Of a stretch of 64,000 nucleotides of DNA, positions 12,641-24,445 are shown one piece after another; the stretch's first letter is position 1, and every line of letters starts with the position of its first letter. The notes under the pieces are model-generated. The model saw nothing but the letters and a program-made list of their open reading frames with translations. It was not told the DNA's origin and searched no databases. Origin of the DNA: Anseranas semipalmata (Eukaryota; Chordata; Aves; Anseriformes; Anseranatidae); assembly GCA_013399115.1 (NCBI GenBank), contig VXAA01005247.1:196761-260760 (forward strand), written 5' to 3'. The position numbers were made by a program, and so were the translations under genes.

Positions 12641-15419
12641 CTGTTAAAGACTTTTTAGAAAACGGATTAGCACGGAACGGTTTCAAAATTAGGATTCCTT
12701 CAGATTGTGTCTTTTGAGTTCAAAACACTGACACTGGAGTCCTCAGAAGGATCATTTTCATTCAGCCAGAGTTCACATCCGACCTATGTTTTTTCAATTT
12801 TGACCATGCCCTTAAGAAATCAGCTGTCTCCAAGTCATCAGGAAGACAATTAGCTGTTGTCCTCCTATTGACAGTGTGCATCGTTTTGATTCCACTCCAC
12901 TGAAATTTTACCCCATTACCTTGAACATAACATATTAAACAAAGAGATGAGCCGAACCATATGGCTTTGGCTTTGTATTTGGCTGTGCATCAAAACTAGA
13001 GGAGGTTTTGTGCGGGTTAAAACCAGAATCTTGAAAAATCGATCTCTGTTGTGAGATTTTTAAGCCAAGCTGACATCAAGTCATATAAGAACAGTTTGTT
13101 TAATACAAGCTCCTGGATTTCAGGATGAAATTCTACAAAGGCAACTGTGGAAGTTTGTTGTTGTTCATGCTGCAGCTTAGCTTTGGCCCCTTCTTAGGGG
13201 AAAAACATCCAGTGTCACCTTTAATAATCTGAAGAGTCATTCTGTATCCACCCCTAACGTGAAATAGTGTAGAATTTTTATGAAAAAAAGAAAGATACTT
13301 ACAGTGATAAGAACCCATCTATTTTAAGCTGTTAAAATACATTTTCCTTTGCACAATTGATATAAGAGTCATTCTGCTTTGTAGAATGCGCAAGACGGAT
13401 GTGCTCTTATGCCATTAAATTTCTTAAGTCAGAATATGGTGTCTTGGATGTCATGGAAGCTTTTGTGGAGTACGGTATTTCCTATAATAAATCAGTATGC
13501 ATAACAACTTCTTCGGTACCATTCTGCTTGCTCAGGGTGGTATTCAGAGCAGAAGCACTGTTTGTGGCACTAGACACAAAGCTTCCGTTCAGTTGCCACA
13601 GAACGTAATCGTGTTGCATGAAGTCAACCTCGCTTTGCTTTTTTCTTTCACAATTTTGAATGACAGGCTTCACTAATAGGCTTCTGTGAGGCCTGCTCCT
13701 CTGTGCTGAAGAGAGACAATTATCTCAGCCATCCTCAGTGTACTATCACCTTAGCTCATTTAGGTGTGCTCAAAAAGACAAATAATAATCATTCTTGCAG
13801 AAAGCTCTCGCAGGTTGATTTTCATGACATGACGCTTAATGATCAAACCAAACTGTGATTATTTATGTCAACTCACATTTGACTACAGTGAAGAAATAAA
13901 CAGTTTTATCTTTTCTCTCTTGAAAATCCTGTTTTCTATTGGAGGCATTTTAGCAAAGTGGATTTGTTTTGTATTGGTGTCCAGTTGAAGTTATATTGAA
14001 GTTGACTGCCCGTGAATGGGTGCTCTTAAATCAAAATTTGCTCAGAGATGTTCACTTCTGCTTTTGAAATAATTTTTGAGTGCGCAAAGCCCTGAGATCC
14101 AGATCATCACAATTTTCTTTTCACCGTCCGATGTTCGCTTTGCACACCCCATTTCTAGCTCCGTTTCCCCGATGGCTGCTGCCGATTCTGCTGGATGCGC
14201 CGGGTGGGCACGGCCGGTGGAGGGGCAGCTGGCTGGGGTCTCTGGAACGTGGACGGGAGCCTGAAGTCTGTCATGGAAAAAGTTCTCAAGAACTCAGCGA
14301 TCTTTTTGTTACCAAATACTATAAATAATCCATCCTTCTCTCTGTTCTATAGGTTGGAAAAATTGTAGCAATAGCTACTGTTGTTTCTTTCCAGGAGCAT
14401 TTTGCAGTCCTCGAGGCAATAAATAATTTCTTGACCAGTTTGTTTGTGAACTATTTTCTGTGTCCTGGAGATATTTCGCTCAGAAGGGCAAGCCAACAAA
14501 CCGTGATCGGGCAGTGATAGATCTGCTCCTCAGTGGTGCACATTCTTCTTGCTGCTGTCAAAGGCATCTCCGAGCTTTGGTCGATGCTTTCTCTTTTCCT
14601 CCTTAGTAGTTTACCCAGGTTCTCGCCTCTAGTCGATCTGTTGCATCAGAAGTGTTTGAGAATAAAATGTCCTTTTTTACTGTTCGGGCACCCTGGTTTT
14701 AGCATCTCTTTCTGCTGTGGTATCTGCTGGGGGCACCTGCAGCCTTTTTAGTGTGTCGGTCCTCAGTTGGGTGGTCTGCCTCAGGACCTTCTCAGCATGA
14801 CGTCTGCTGGTGACATGCCATCCGCTGTTTGCCATTGGGCATCACCAGAGCCAAAGAGATGAGTCTGTGGGTTGTACCTGCTATCACAGTCTTACACGGT
14901 CCTCCTTGTCCAGGTCTTCTGCTGAGGTAAATTAATGGCATGCTTCATTTTCTCCAGTTGAGGCTTGACCTCAAATTTAGATGGAAGGAAAGGAGTTGCA
15001 TCAATTATTTCTTTCCTTTACCTCTGGATGAAAGAGGTGCAGTCGCTGCCCGGTGTGTAATCTAGCCTTGCGTGCTAGGTGCGTGGAGTAAGCACCTACA
15101 TAGACCTTACCGTGCTCCTGGGGATTCCTTACAGTGCCGAAAATGAAAAACGCACCGTGCAGTCTGTGTGAGAGCAGGATGATGCTAAAACCCCAAAGCG
15201 TTTACTGGTGGCATTGGGAAAGCTGTAGGTTAGTTTGGATCTCTGGAGCTTTTACAAGGGGGTTGACAGAAGCTTTATAATGAGCCCCAAGCCCTTTTGT
15301 CTCCTTGCATAATTTGAAGATTTCACAAAACAGATTGAAAGAGGTTTCCATAGACCAGCTGAAATTTATTTAAATGTAATCGGAACGTTTGAATCTGTCC
15401 TAACACCATCCATGCGCTT

Positions 15420-15890
15420 GGGCGGCCGGCGGCGTGAATAGATCCCTTCATGATTGGAGCGGGGTCCTGCTAATGAGTGGTTCACCCGCCTCGGCCGTGA
15501 ATCAGCGAGGAGCGCTAACGCCGGAGCGTGGTGGTGACAAAGCCCTCATTAGTCAGCTGCTTCTCAGTTATGACATTTTGATTATCGGCCGTATGGATCA
15601 TCATTACGGATGTCTGAAGCTACCAAATGAGTAAGTGGTCTGGTCTTTGTGTGCGCGGCTGGAGCCTACCTCTGGAGGCCGCGACGTTGAAGGTCACCTC
15701 CGGCCGGCAGCGGGGTGCGCGCCTGGGGCCCCGGGCAGGCACCCGCGGAGCCGGCGCTGGCAGGAGCCGTCCTTGCCTCCTTGCCTCCGGTACCGCGCCA
15801 AACTGGGCTCCCGTGGGGTTCCTGGGGAAGGCCTTTTCCCCGGTACTTTTCCATGAGGAAGGCATTGTTTCCTCTCTCCCTTTCTGATTG
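15420..15890. promoter_or_regulatory. CpG-rich patch 1.3 kb upstream of the coding exon
   Basis: CpGs cluster at 15420-15540 (GGGCGGCCGGCGGCGTG) and 15650-15800 (GCGCGGCTGG, GCCGCGACG, CCGGCCGGCAGCGGGGTGCGCG). The patch is close to the FOXP1 coding exon and could hold an alternative promoter or untranslated exon. I see no convincing donor or initiator, and the open frames here have no recognisable product. Confidence 0.3.
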
Positions 15891-17136
15891 ACGTTTTCCC
15901 TTATGCGCTGGAGAGGAGAGAGGATTTTTGTTCTTCCTTCTGAATCGGGGTGGTTACTGACTTGAAACAGGTTCTTCCTTAAGTACGAAGCAGCTTACTT
16001 GCAGAGTGCCCTGCACAGAGGGGTCTGGCTCAGCGCAGGCGGTGGGGTGGTGCGGAGCGGGCGCTGTGCTCCGAGCACGCAGCTCGGCACGCCCCGGTGC
16101 GGGTGAGAGGCGGCGCACGAAGGGAGGGAGGGAGAGATGGGCTGGCAGAAGCAGATCAGGTTAATTACATTTAAGTCCTGTAATTTGGGGTGTAGCAGGT
16201 GGAAATACCTATAAAACAACTTGTCAAAACATCTCAAAGGTAGTGGTTTGCAGCTGGAAAGGGGCACATGCTTGGGGTCTTGTGCACGAGTGCTGCCAGT
16301 TAATTCACAAAAACGTGTGAATCCCAAGGGATCTCGGGTAAGCGGTCGGTCAGTCATCCTCCTCCTCTTCATCGTTGTGGGGTCTGCGACCCACTGACAT
16401 AAGCAGTGAGCACAGCATTTTAAAGCATCCACAGACAGACGTCCACCAAGAGTTAGGAGCAGCCTGCTGGCTGGCTGGGAAGAGCTGTGATGGTTAAGAT
16501 GATGTTTAGCCCCATACGCAGTTCGCTGCAAATAACTCAGGAGCCTCTCAACTGTAATGCCATAGTGCCTCCAAAGTCAGGCCAAATCCAATAAATTTGC
16601 CAAAAAGACTGTTCTGTGAGCTGCTGAAGCAGTTTGCTCCAAGCGAAAACTGATGGTGTCCAGCACATCCCAGATTCAGCCTAAATTGCTTCATACTAAT
16701 AAAAGGTACTAATTCAGCAATACCACGGTGGGGATGGAAAGCGAAATTCTGAGTGCTCTGCTTCACCTGCCTGCCCCTACGTAGTGTATATCAAGTTTTT
16801 GATGTTGTCCATCACATGTTGCAAAGAATGACTCATCGGTTTCAAAGGAAAGCATCCAGATGTAACTAGAGAAATTTAATTATGGATTCTGTGTGTTCAT
16901 TCGAAAATATTTTTTTTTCTCTAAGGGAAAAAAGATGTTGAGCAAATAATACTATATTTAGAACAGAACATACTTACTAAAATTATAGCTGTACCAACAG
17001 ATAAATAAACATAAACTAGTAGCATGAACCATTAATGAAAGATAAATCGTATGAAGGGAAATGACAAATGTTTACAGTTTTGGCAGGATTTAAAACAGGG
17101 CATGTCTCCTTATATACAGCAACTGTTTTAACAGCT

Positions 17137-17172
17137 GCTTTTTTTTTTTTCCCCTCCCCTAAATTATTTCAG
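17137..17172 (+). other. FOXP1: 3' splice acceptor of the FOXP1 first coding exon
   Basis: A long pyrimidine tract (T-run followed by CCCCTCCCCT, about 17137-17160) is followed by AAATTATTTCAG ending at 17172. This is a textbook acceptor. It shows that the ATG exon is internal, so at least one untranslated FOXP1 exon lies upstream. The matching donor is GTACTG at 17355-17360. Confidence 0.9.
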
Positions 17173-17183
17173 GTTTTTGAGTC

Positions 17184-17354
17184 ATGATGCAAGAATCTGG
17201 GACTGAGACAAAAAGTAACGGTTCAGCCATTCAGAATGGAGCGAGCGGTGGCAACCATTTACTAGAGTGCAGCCTACGGGAAGTGAGATCAAACGGCGAG
17301 ACACCTTCAGTTGAAATTGGGGCTGCAGATTTAACACATCTTCAGCAACAGCAG
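17184..17354 (+). CDS. FOXP1: FOXP1 first coding exon (partial CDS, N-terminal 57 residues)
   Basis: This exon encodes the N-terminus of forkhead box protein P1, a nuclear transcriptional repressor that dimerises through a zinc-finger/leucine-zipper region and binds DNA through a forkhead domain. Both of those domains are encoded downstream of this window. The reading frame opens [19 protein letters not shown], continues through LLEC and [16 protein letters not shown], and ends THLQQQQ. FOXP2 and FOXP4 as I recall them start similarly (MMQES or MMVES) but diverge at once, so FOXP1 is the best paralogue. The start is fixed by an in-frame TGA at 17178-17180, two codons upstream. The exon runs 17173-17354 with 11 bases of 5' UTR after the AG at 17171-17172, and ends in phase 0 at a GTACTG donor. 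The intron therefore falls inside the polyglutamine tract. Compared with the human protein from memory, the middle is one residue shorter and several positions differ, as expected for a bird. Transcript structure upstream is not visible. Confidence 0.95.
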
Positions 17355-18719
17355 GTACTGTAAGACATATTACAATTTTCCTACTTGCAGAAAAAGCATG
17401 AAGCATTTAACCCCCCTCCACCCCCAAACCCTTTGTATTTGCCAGGCAGAGGATGCTTTCAGGACCTGCCTCCAACATTCTGTACATTTTTGTCTGTAGA
17501 GGATTGCAGTCGCAATGTAAAGGGAAATGTTAGACTTTTTTTCCGGAGTTCTTTTTTAATCGTTCCCTGGCAATACCCAAAGACCAGGGCTTACCTCCAT
17601 TGCCTGAGCATGTTGAGCCTGGTGGCAGCGATTGGGTGAACCACTGTATACAAATAACCGGTTTCCAAAATATGTCACTGGGTGGAAAATACACTAATGT
17701 TAAGTTTTGTTTTTGCAGCAATTTTTAATATAACCTAGCAACCTCTATCAACAGAATGTTTTCTATTAGCGAGAAACGCTCTGGAGGTATCCGCTGTGGC
17801 AAAACTTTGGAGTAAATAAATAAACCGCGCCTCAATACTCTTTTCAATTCAGAAGAATCGCAACAAAATTACGCATTAGTGTTTTCCCTTTGTATTTTAA
17901 TTAGTGTATTTTCTGGGAAGTGACTACGTTCACCAGTGTAAATTATCCATATAATACATTTTGTCTTTTTCTTTTCTCTGATAAAATTTTGCAGCCCTCT
18001 CAGGAAATTTTACACCGCAGTGCAGGGCACGTATCATAAACATGTTTGGGAACAAAGGCTGCAGTAGAGCCATCGTGAATACACTTACGCCTAACCCTCA
18101 CTTTCTCTAATGCAATAAGCATTCTTAAAACCTTTTAAATAAGCGATTGGCAGCTGGTTAAGACTCCCCTAAGTGTTCAGTGATCTTTTTAGCAGGTTGT
18201 TGTGGAGAAGAAAAACCTGCACTCAAAAACAAAGCAAACTGAAAGCTTGTGGAGGAGCAAGGGACCCCGTTTGCCAACCTAAGACAGAAAGCTGCCGTAA
18301 TTAAACAAGTCAGAAAAACGGATGATACTAAATGCATAGACTTTGGTTGTTTCAATCATTTTCATCCTACAGGTTTTTACTTGAAGTGAGAATACCATCA
18401 GTGAGAAAATCACAGCCATGCTGAATTCATTACTGCAGTAGTCACACAAAACCACGGATAAAATTTCAATAACTGCAGGCCACAGTTGAGTAAACAGTTG
18501 CACTGAAACTTAATTCCTGTTGACTTTTCCCTCATTCTTCGCCAGGGGCACATTCTGATTCGTAGTGCAAAGACAACAGGGGTTACAGCTTTGATTAATA
18601 TAGGACAGTAGAAGAGGATTGGAACAGTAAAATATGTTCAACACAAAGGTCTCTTCTTAAAAAGGCTTCCTATCAAAATGAGTTAATTACACGGCCTTTT
18701 CCATAGGAGCACTATGGAA

Positions 18720-19010
18720 TTTTCCAGCGCTGCTGCCTGCCCGCTTTGTGCAGAGAGGAGCAGAGGGAGCACACGCGCACGCGGTACCGTGCAGCAGCAG
18801 TGCGCGGAGCCCTCTGTCTCTCTCGCCCTCCCAGCTGCCAGTCCTCGCTGCCAGGGCTCCTCCGTGGCCGCCCGCAGGGCTCTTGCTGCGTCCGATCACG
18901 TCGTAATCTTGCGTGCGATGGCTTGGCTCATTCAACAGCCACCCGCTCGGTCAGTTGAGGAGTGGCACAGACTCCTTCCTAGAGGGGCCCTCCAGCCCTC
19001 CCCGAGACGG
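18720..19010. promoter_or_regulatory. CpG-rich patch in the intron after the coding exon
   Basis: This moderately CpG-rich segment (CACACGCGCACGCGGTACCG, CGTCCGATCACGTCG) begins 1.4 kb downstream of the FOXP1 coding exon and runs into the 22-base tandem repeat at 19017. No gene is recognised. It may be regulatory or a GC-rich intronic patch. Confidence 0.25.
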
Positions 19011-19016
19011 CGCCCA

Positions 19017-19082
19017 GCACAGCTGGAAGGGGAGCCCGGCACAGCTGGAAGGGGAGCCCGGCACAGCTGGAAGGGGAGCCCG
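19017..19082 (+). repeat. 22-base tandem repeat, three copies
   Basis: The unit containing ACAGCTGGAAGGGGAGCCCG recurs with a period of exactly 22 bases (ACAGCTGG at 19019, 19041 and 19063). The copies are nearly identical, which points to recent expansion or homogenisation. As the period is not a multiple of three it would shift frame between copies, so it is not coding. Each unit carries an E-box-like CAGCTG. Confidence 0.85.
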
Positions 19083-19299
19083 GCGCGGGGCTTTCGTGTG
19101 GCTCCGCTTTTCGCTCGTAGTTTACTTCTCCTCTGCCAGCACAATAAACGTGTTCAGTTAGCTTGCTTTCCTCCAAGTACTTAGAAGACCTTTGTGTTCT
19201 GCGTTTTAATTCTGCTGTTAATTGGTTTTGATGACTAACTTTGCCATGGAGTCTATCTTTTAAAGAGCAAGTTGATTGCAAAGTTTGAAACACTTATTC

Positions 19300-19314
19300 A
19301 AAAAAAAAAAAAAA
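19300..19314 (+). repeat. A15 homopolymer
   Basis: A run of fifteen A bases with no recognisable retroposon body upstream. Similar isolated homopolymers are T15 at 24655-24669, a pyrimidine tract at 25500-25529, T16 at 45791-45806 and a pyrimidine tract at 53371-53399. They are simple low-complexity sequence. Confidence 0.9.
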
Positions 19315-21844
19315 GACCTGATAACAACAAAAGGGTAATCAGAGCTAGCATAAAAATATCAATCTTGGTGTTTGGAAAATATTTTTAAATGCTGAAAAGA
19401 AGAAAAACCCGTTGTTTTCAGACAGCTAATGCAAGCATTTACAGATACACATACAACATGGAGCATAATGTTTAGATGTTTCTCCATATACAACATATGC
19501 TCTCAGGTCACTTAACAGAATGCGTTCTACAGAACGCTTCTTCAATACAAATGAATGAGTTCTGAATTAAACAGCTATTTCTTAAGAGCATTTCATTCAA
19601 ATCTTTTCTTTTTGCCACCTGGCACTTGTTTTGTCTGAAAAAAAATCAGCGGTGGGTAGTTTGAGCTCTGCTGTTCTGGGTAGTTATGTATTCCCGTGAT
19701 GAGCGTGGCTGAGCAGTGGAACATGGACTTACTGTGGCTCGTCTAAAGCATCTGCACTGAATTTTGGTTCACATTTTTTTGTTAAATTTATGAATTTATG
19801 AGAACTAATAGCTGTGTTACTTTGAGAAAGGAAAACAAATGCTTCACATTTTTTAGGATGTTTTAATGGGTTTACAAACTTGTAAATATTTTATCATGGA
19901 AAACTGTGGAGAACCACAGATGTTCCTGTTTGAAGGGATAACAGGCGGTGTGAACTCTCTTGTAGTAGCGCAGGGAGGGCTCATAGGACGAGTTTTACTT
20001 TCTGTGTCATCTCAGGGTGAGTCTGCCATGCAAGAAGACAGAGTGATGCTAAATTATTTTACTATTGTCACTCTTCTAAAATGTACTGTTAAGTTGGGAG
20101 TAGCAAATGTGGAGACCAGTTCTGCTATACCTAACAAAGACACACAGCTCAAATTGATGTTTATGTTTGTAATCATGAAGTAAGACACTTCTCAAAGACA
20201 GCAGAAGCAACACAAGTGGCTTCTCTGGGACAGTGCACCTGTGGAAGAGGTGAATAAACATGGAGATAGGTATAGAAGAAATCACCCCCAGAACCAGTCT
20301 AAAAGGGAAAGAAAATCTTTCCCATGGTATTTTGGCACCTCCTGAGGGTGGGAGAGATTGCCTTCCCGTTGCGGCTGACTACACTGGCAGCCAGTGGTTG
20401 GCACGTTACAGGGATGAATGAGTTATGTCAGAATTTGGTGGAATGGGCAGGGTTTTGGTGACCTGCCTGTAAAACCTGGAATTGTCATGAAGGTCACCTG
20501 GGCCATCAGACTTCCTAAAGAGACCAGAAACGGGCATTTGGCCTGGAGTCAGGCAACAGGGCTCAGGATCTTGCTCCCAAAGTGCCCAGAACCAAGGGAC
20601 AGGGCTGAGAACCTGGGAGCAGGGCACCAGGCAGCATCTGGCAACATCCGATGGCTCTCAGGCTCCGTGGGAAACCTCCGGGAGGTGCGAGTGGTGTCAG
20701 AGTCACCCACGAGCTGCAAGTCAGGCTGAGCGAGAGAAGCTGGGACAGAAGGTATGTAATGATGGGGTGACTTGCCTACCAGGGAGTATTAAAGGCTCAT
20801 GGGGACACACTGCCTTTTAACGTACGTGATCACAGCTTTAGTTGCTTCAGTGGTTTCTGACGTCTGCTCAAATAGAAGGCTTGATACCTCAGTTCTAGTC
20901 AGCTCTTTTTTTTAGTTTATAAAATAAATATTATTTATTATGATTTATTTTTATCCTTGGGGCTATTCATTAGAGTGTTCTTCATGTTGTTAGTAGAGAA
21001 ATAAGAGTGTGAATTGAACAAAGAAGGATGATTATGAAGTTGAATTCTGATATACAGCAGCAAGACACCAAATGCTGTGTTGCTTGGTGGCAGAAATACA
21101 AACCTCTCCACATCAATAGCAAGATCCCCTTTGATACCATAACTTCAAGTACTGCCCCACGAGTATATAACTCAGTATCTTTTGTCTAATCCAGAATGCT
21201 TTTGAACTTTCAGGAGGTATGACTTTAATAGTAATTTGTTGACAGATTAGCCACAGAGATTGCAAAGAGTTTATTTTGCAGAACTGGCAGGCTCGTATCA
21301 GTGTTCTCTTAAGGAAAAAAACACACATTGCTGTTTTGCAATTGCTTGCATTTATTGACAACCTGCGCTGAGCAGGCAGAATTGGAATGTTTGTATAATG
21401 TAAACCTATAGCTTGTCTGATGAAGTGTAGTGTACTCTTAGGTGGTGCATAGATTGCTTGATAAAGAGGGTTACAAGGTGACTGTGTTTATGACAAACTG
21501 GAATAGCAATATAAATGCAACTGGTACAAGGAGGAAGTTTATATAAAGAATTGTAGGGAAGTTTCTTTTCTTCACTTTTGTCTTGGAGCTGAACTATAGT
21601 GTAATTGTGAAGTATCATTTTGAACTTTCTGAAAAGCTTAGATAAATACCATTTTTGCCATGTGTCCACAAAGTAAGGAAAGTTGATTTTCCTTGAAAAA
21701 AATAATGGCGTTATATATAATTTTCAGTGCATCCTGTTTTGTATTTTTTACACTTTTATTCATTGAATGCATACAAATGAAAAATTCAGTTTTGTTCATG
21801 TGCAGGAGATAAAAAGAGCAGTTCATAGACATAAAAAATTTGGA

Positions 21845-21960
21845 CTAGGTTCTGCTATCTGTACTGAAGTCAGCGATTTCTTCACAATCAGTCTCACTGA
21901 CTTTAGTTGCAGTGTTTGTGGCATCAATGTGAAGATGTCACAGTTTGGCCCTTTCTAGCA
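21845..21960 (-). repeat. Ancient amniote interspersed repeat fragment (probable)
   Basis: GGTTCTGCTATCTGTACTGA (21849-21868), continuing into AGTCAG, and CACTGACTTTAGT (21895-21907) resemble the old repeat with ACTGAAGTCA / TGACTTCAGT half-sites, ending in TTTGGCCC (21946-21953). The match is weak and the strand nominal. Surrounding sequence from about 19900 to 22100 shows no gene. Confidence 0.35.
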
Positions 21961-23984
21961 GTAGCTGTTTCAAGAAAAGCTGAGATGTGAAGTGGTAGAT
22001 TGGAGAAAGCAGACTCCAGAGGCAATATGTGGTTTCTCCAGATTTTGTCCAAGGAGGAGAAAAATGTACAAGAAGTGGAGAGTTTGGTGTATTGTTGAGA
22101 GGCTGCTTTAATTGGATAGATCACAAAGAAGATTAGACTAGAAAGAATTCTGAAGGTATCACAGTGTAAATTAAAGTAATGCTATGATATTATTTTAAAC
22201 AGGTTGCTGAGCTTCATCTTATTTCGAAAACCCATGGGGAGAGGTTAGAAACTGCATCAGGAGTTTTATGGTCCCATTGATCATGATGTGGACTTATCTC
22301 TTCAGAACAAAACTGCTAAACTAGATCCTAGATAAAGTCTTTGTTTCATATTGACATAACTGGGTTAGACCAAATTTGTTTGTTAGACTTGAAGGGAGCG
22401 TCCATGTTGAGTCATTTTGTCCAAAGAGACATAAAGCCTAATTATTAAACTGCTGTTGCTATTGAAAGAGCCATTTGAGAGTGTAGTTTAAGCTACGTCC
22501 AGGTTATTGGGAACGTGTCTGATTTTGTATTGTAGTACACTGATAATTGATGATTACAACATCATGAAAAGATCACTGCATTTGTAGGGCTTGTGCTGTT
22601 TCATCAGAGAATGTGAAAAACAACTTCATGCTCCTGGTAACTTTGTGTTTTTATCGTTCAGACTTTTCCCTCAAGTTCTCCGATCTCCCAACATTGAACA
22701 GAAGGTGACATGATGTCTTTTTAGTCATTCAAATCTAATAACTTTTAATCTGAAGGTTAAGTAGTGAGATATAAACTAAGAGATGATAATATCAATTTTA
22801 TGTTCACTGAAGGGCACAATATACCTCTTTCTAGTAGAGGGAAAATTGTGCGTAAAATGTCTTTTGCTTTTCAATGGAAAAGCTGTGGCTCTGAGAGCTT
22901 AGGAATGAAGCAGTGCTGGAAAAATTAAATAAGTTTTAACATAGGCTGGCTACCTTGCCTGGATTTTAGAATCAATGATTTTTTTCCTTAATAATTCAAT
23001 TTTTAGATCTCTTGTCAATGAACCATGCTGAGAACATTCATGCAGCGTTCTCTATCCTCACTATTACTAATGTCTTTGTTATAACTACTTATTGACATCA
23101 ACAAGCCTTAAATTTTCTCTAAGTGCTGAAGGGTAAGGGGAAACTACCACTTTGCTGCACTTGCTGAGATTTTTTTTCTGCCTTGGTTTTGTTTTATTTT
23201 GCTTCTAAGGTCTTTGATAAATAACTGCATAAATCTGAGTCCACAAAACACCTTGGCATTGGCACCCGGAGCTCTGCAGTCGTGTGTGCGTGTACAAGCA
23301 TGTACATGCAGAAGCTGGGCCATTAGACATGTAATCACCTGGGTTATGTGCACATCCAAATCCAGAAGTCCTCTTTAGACTGTGGATGTCTATTTCTGTA
23401 TTTATTTATTTTTTTACAATAGCTGCTTTTACTTTTACTGGTAACTTAAAATCATGCAGTAATCGCCTAGGTTTATGTGGGCTCTTTGAAGAGCTGTAAC
23501 TTCTGAAATATGTTTGCAGGTTTGTTTTTTAACCTTGCATCTCATGTGAAAATTCAGCAATGGAATGTTTGTTCCCAGCTGTTTTCGTAGGTGTGCTCTC
23601 TACCCCTGTATTTGCTTATGCTTACTCATAAGCAAAAAAGTTACACATTTGGGAGTTCTGTTTAGGGAAACTACACAAAGGAATGCTTCAAAGCTATTAA
23701 CCAGCACATGTGTACACTGAGAAAGACATTCAGTAGACATCAGATACAAATTAAAAGTCTATTTCTAATGATTGATGTGATTTAAATTATTAGAGACTAT
23801 TCCTGCTCCATTGATCTTCATACTTACGGGTTATCTAATAAACAGTGCAACCAAGCCTGTGATGCACCAGGCTCAAAATGGCAGTATGCCTGTTAAGGTG
23901 TAAAGAAGTCTTTTGTTTGCACAAAACTGTTCCTCATTGTGGTCTTTGTGTCGGAAGAAGCTAAAGCATGGGCCTAAATGTAAG

Positions 23985-24072
23985 TGCATCAGTACTCTTA
24001 GTGAGGTCGCTGGTATGTCTCATGCCTGTACACCCAGTAACGTGCTTAAGGACCTGGCTGAATTAAGGTTTA
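23985..24072 (+). repeat. Ancient amniote repeat fragment (possible)
   Basis: AACGTGCTTAAGGACCTGGC (24039-24058), continuing into TGAATTAAGG, resembles the tail CACGTGCTTAAGTGCTTTGCTGAAT of an old amniote repeat. Its relation to the copies at 12.5 and 24.2 kb is probable but not proven by eye. Confidence 0.3.
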
Positions 24073-24213
24073 AGTAATTTCCCACTAACAAGAAGTTGCA
24101 TGCATTGCTGATATTTTAAAAGTAATTTAGCTTCATTTGGAAACATGAGCTGCATGTAGGGAGATTGCTTGGCAGTGCCTTATGAGCAGAAGAATTGCGC
24201 TGGGTTTCACGAG

Positions 24214-24282
24214 CGGAGCTGTTGATTTCAGTGGAGTTTTGTCTGACTTGAATAGGTTTAAATGAGAGCAGAATCAAACTCC
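24214..24282 (+). repeat. Ancient amniote interspersed repeat fragment
   Basis: GGAGCTGTTGATTTCAGTGG (24215-24234), continuing into AGTTTTGTCTGA, and AATGAGAGCAGAATCAAACT (24261-24280) align well with a common old repeat read as TTGACTTCAATGGAGTTACTCCTGATTTACAC...GAGAGCAGAATC. Family assignment (CR1/L3-like tail or DNA element) is uncertain. Confidence 0.5.
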
Positions 24283-24418
24283 GCGGTTTCCTGCGTTATG
24301 TTCTTTCTCCCGTGGAGCTCCATTGGGTATCACAGCAAGTGAAAAGAATATCAGCAGTGTTGTTGTAATTTATAACAGTAATGTTGTAAATAAAGATTGG
24401 GATGCAAAGGAAAATGCA

Positions 24419-24445
24419 AAACTCATGAATACTCTTCATGAGTTT
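24419..24445. repeat. Perfect 11-bp inverted repeat with 5-base loop
   Basis: AAACTCATGAA (24419-24429) and TTCATGAGTTT (24435-24445) are exact reverse complements separated by TACTC. It could form a small hairpin or bind a dimeric factor. Short perfect palindromes arise by chance in tens of kilobases, so function is unproven. Confidence 0.8.

Larger units (their letters stand above)
1..17172 (+). other. FOXP1: FOXP1 upstream (5') intronic region
   Basis: Everything before the coding exon is read as an intron in the 5' untranslated part of FOXP1, because that exon starts with a splice acceptor. Untranslated exons may be hidden here but I cannot point to one with confidence. Besides the elements listed separately, the stretches 480-1140, 1600-5260, 8350-9715, 10110-12540 and 12640-15420 show mixed-composition DNA with no recognisable gene, RNA or repeat. 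Open frames in them are short, overlap in all six frames and have no recognisable protein similarity. Whether the 5' end of the gene lies inside or outside the window cannot be decided from sequence alone. Confidence 0.7.
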
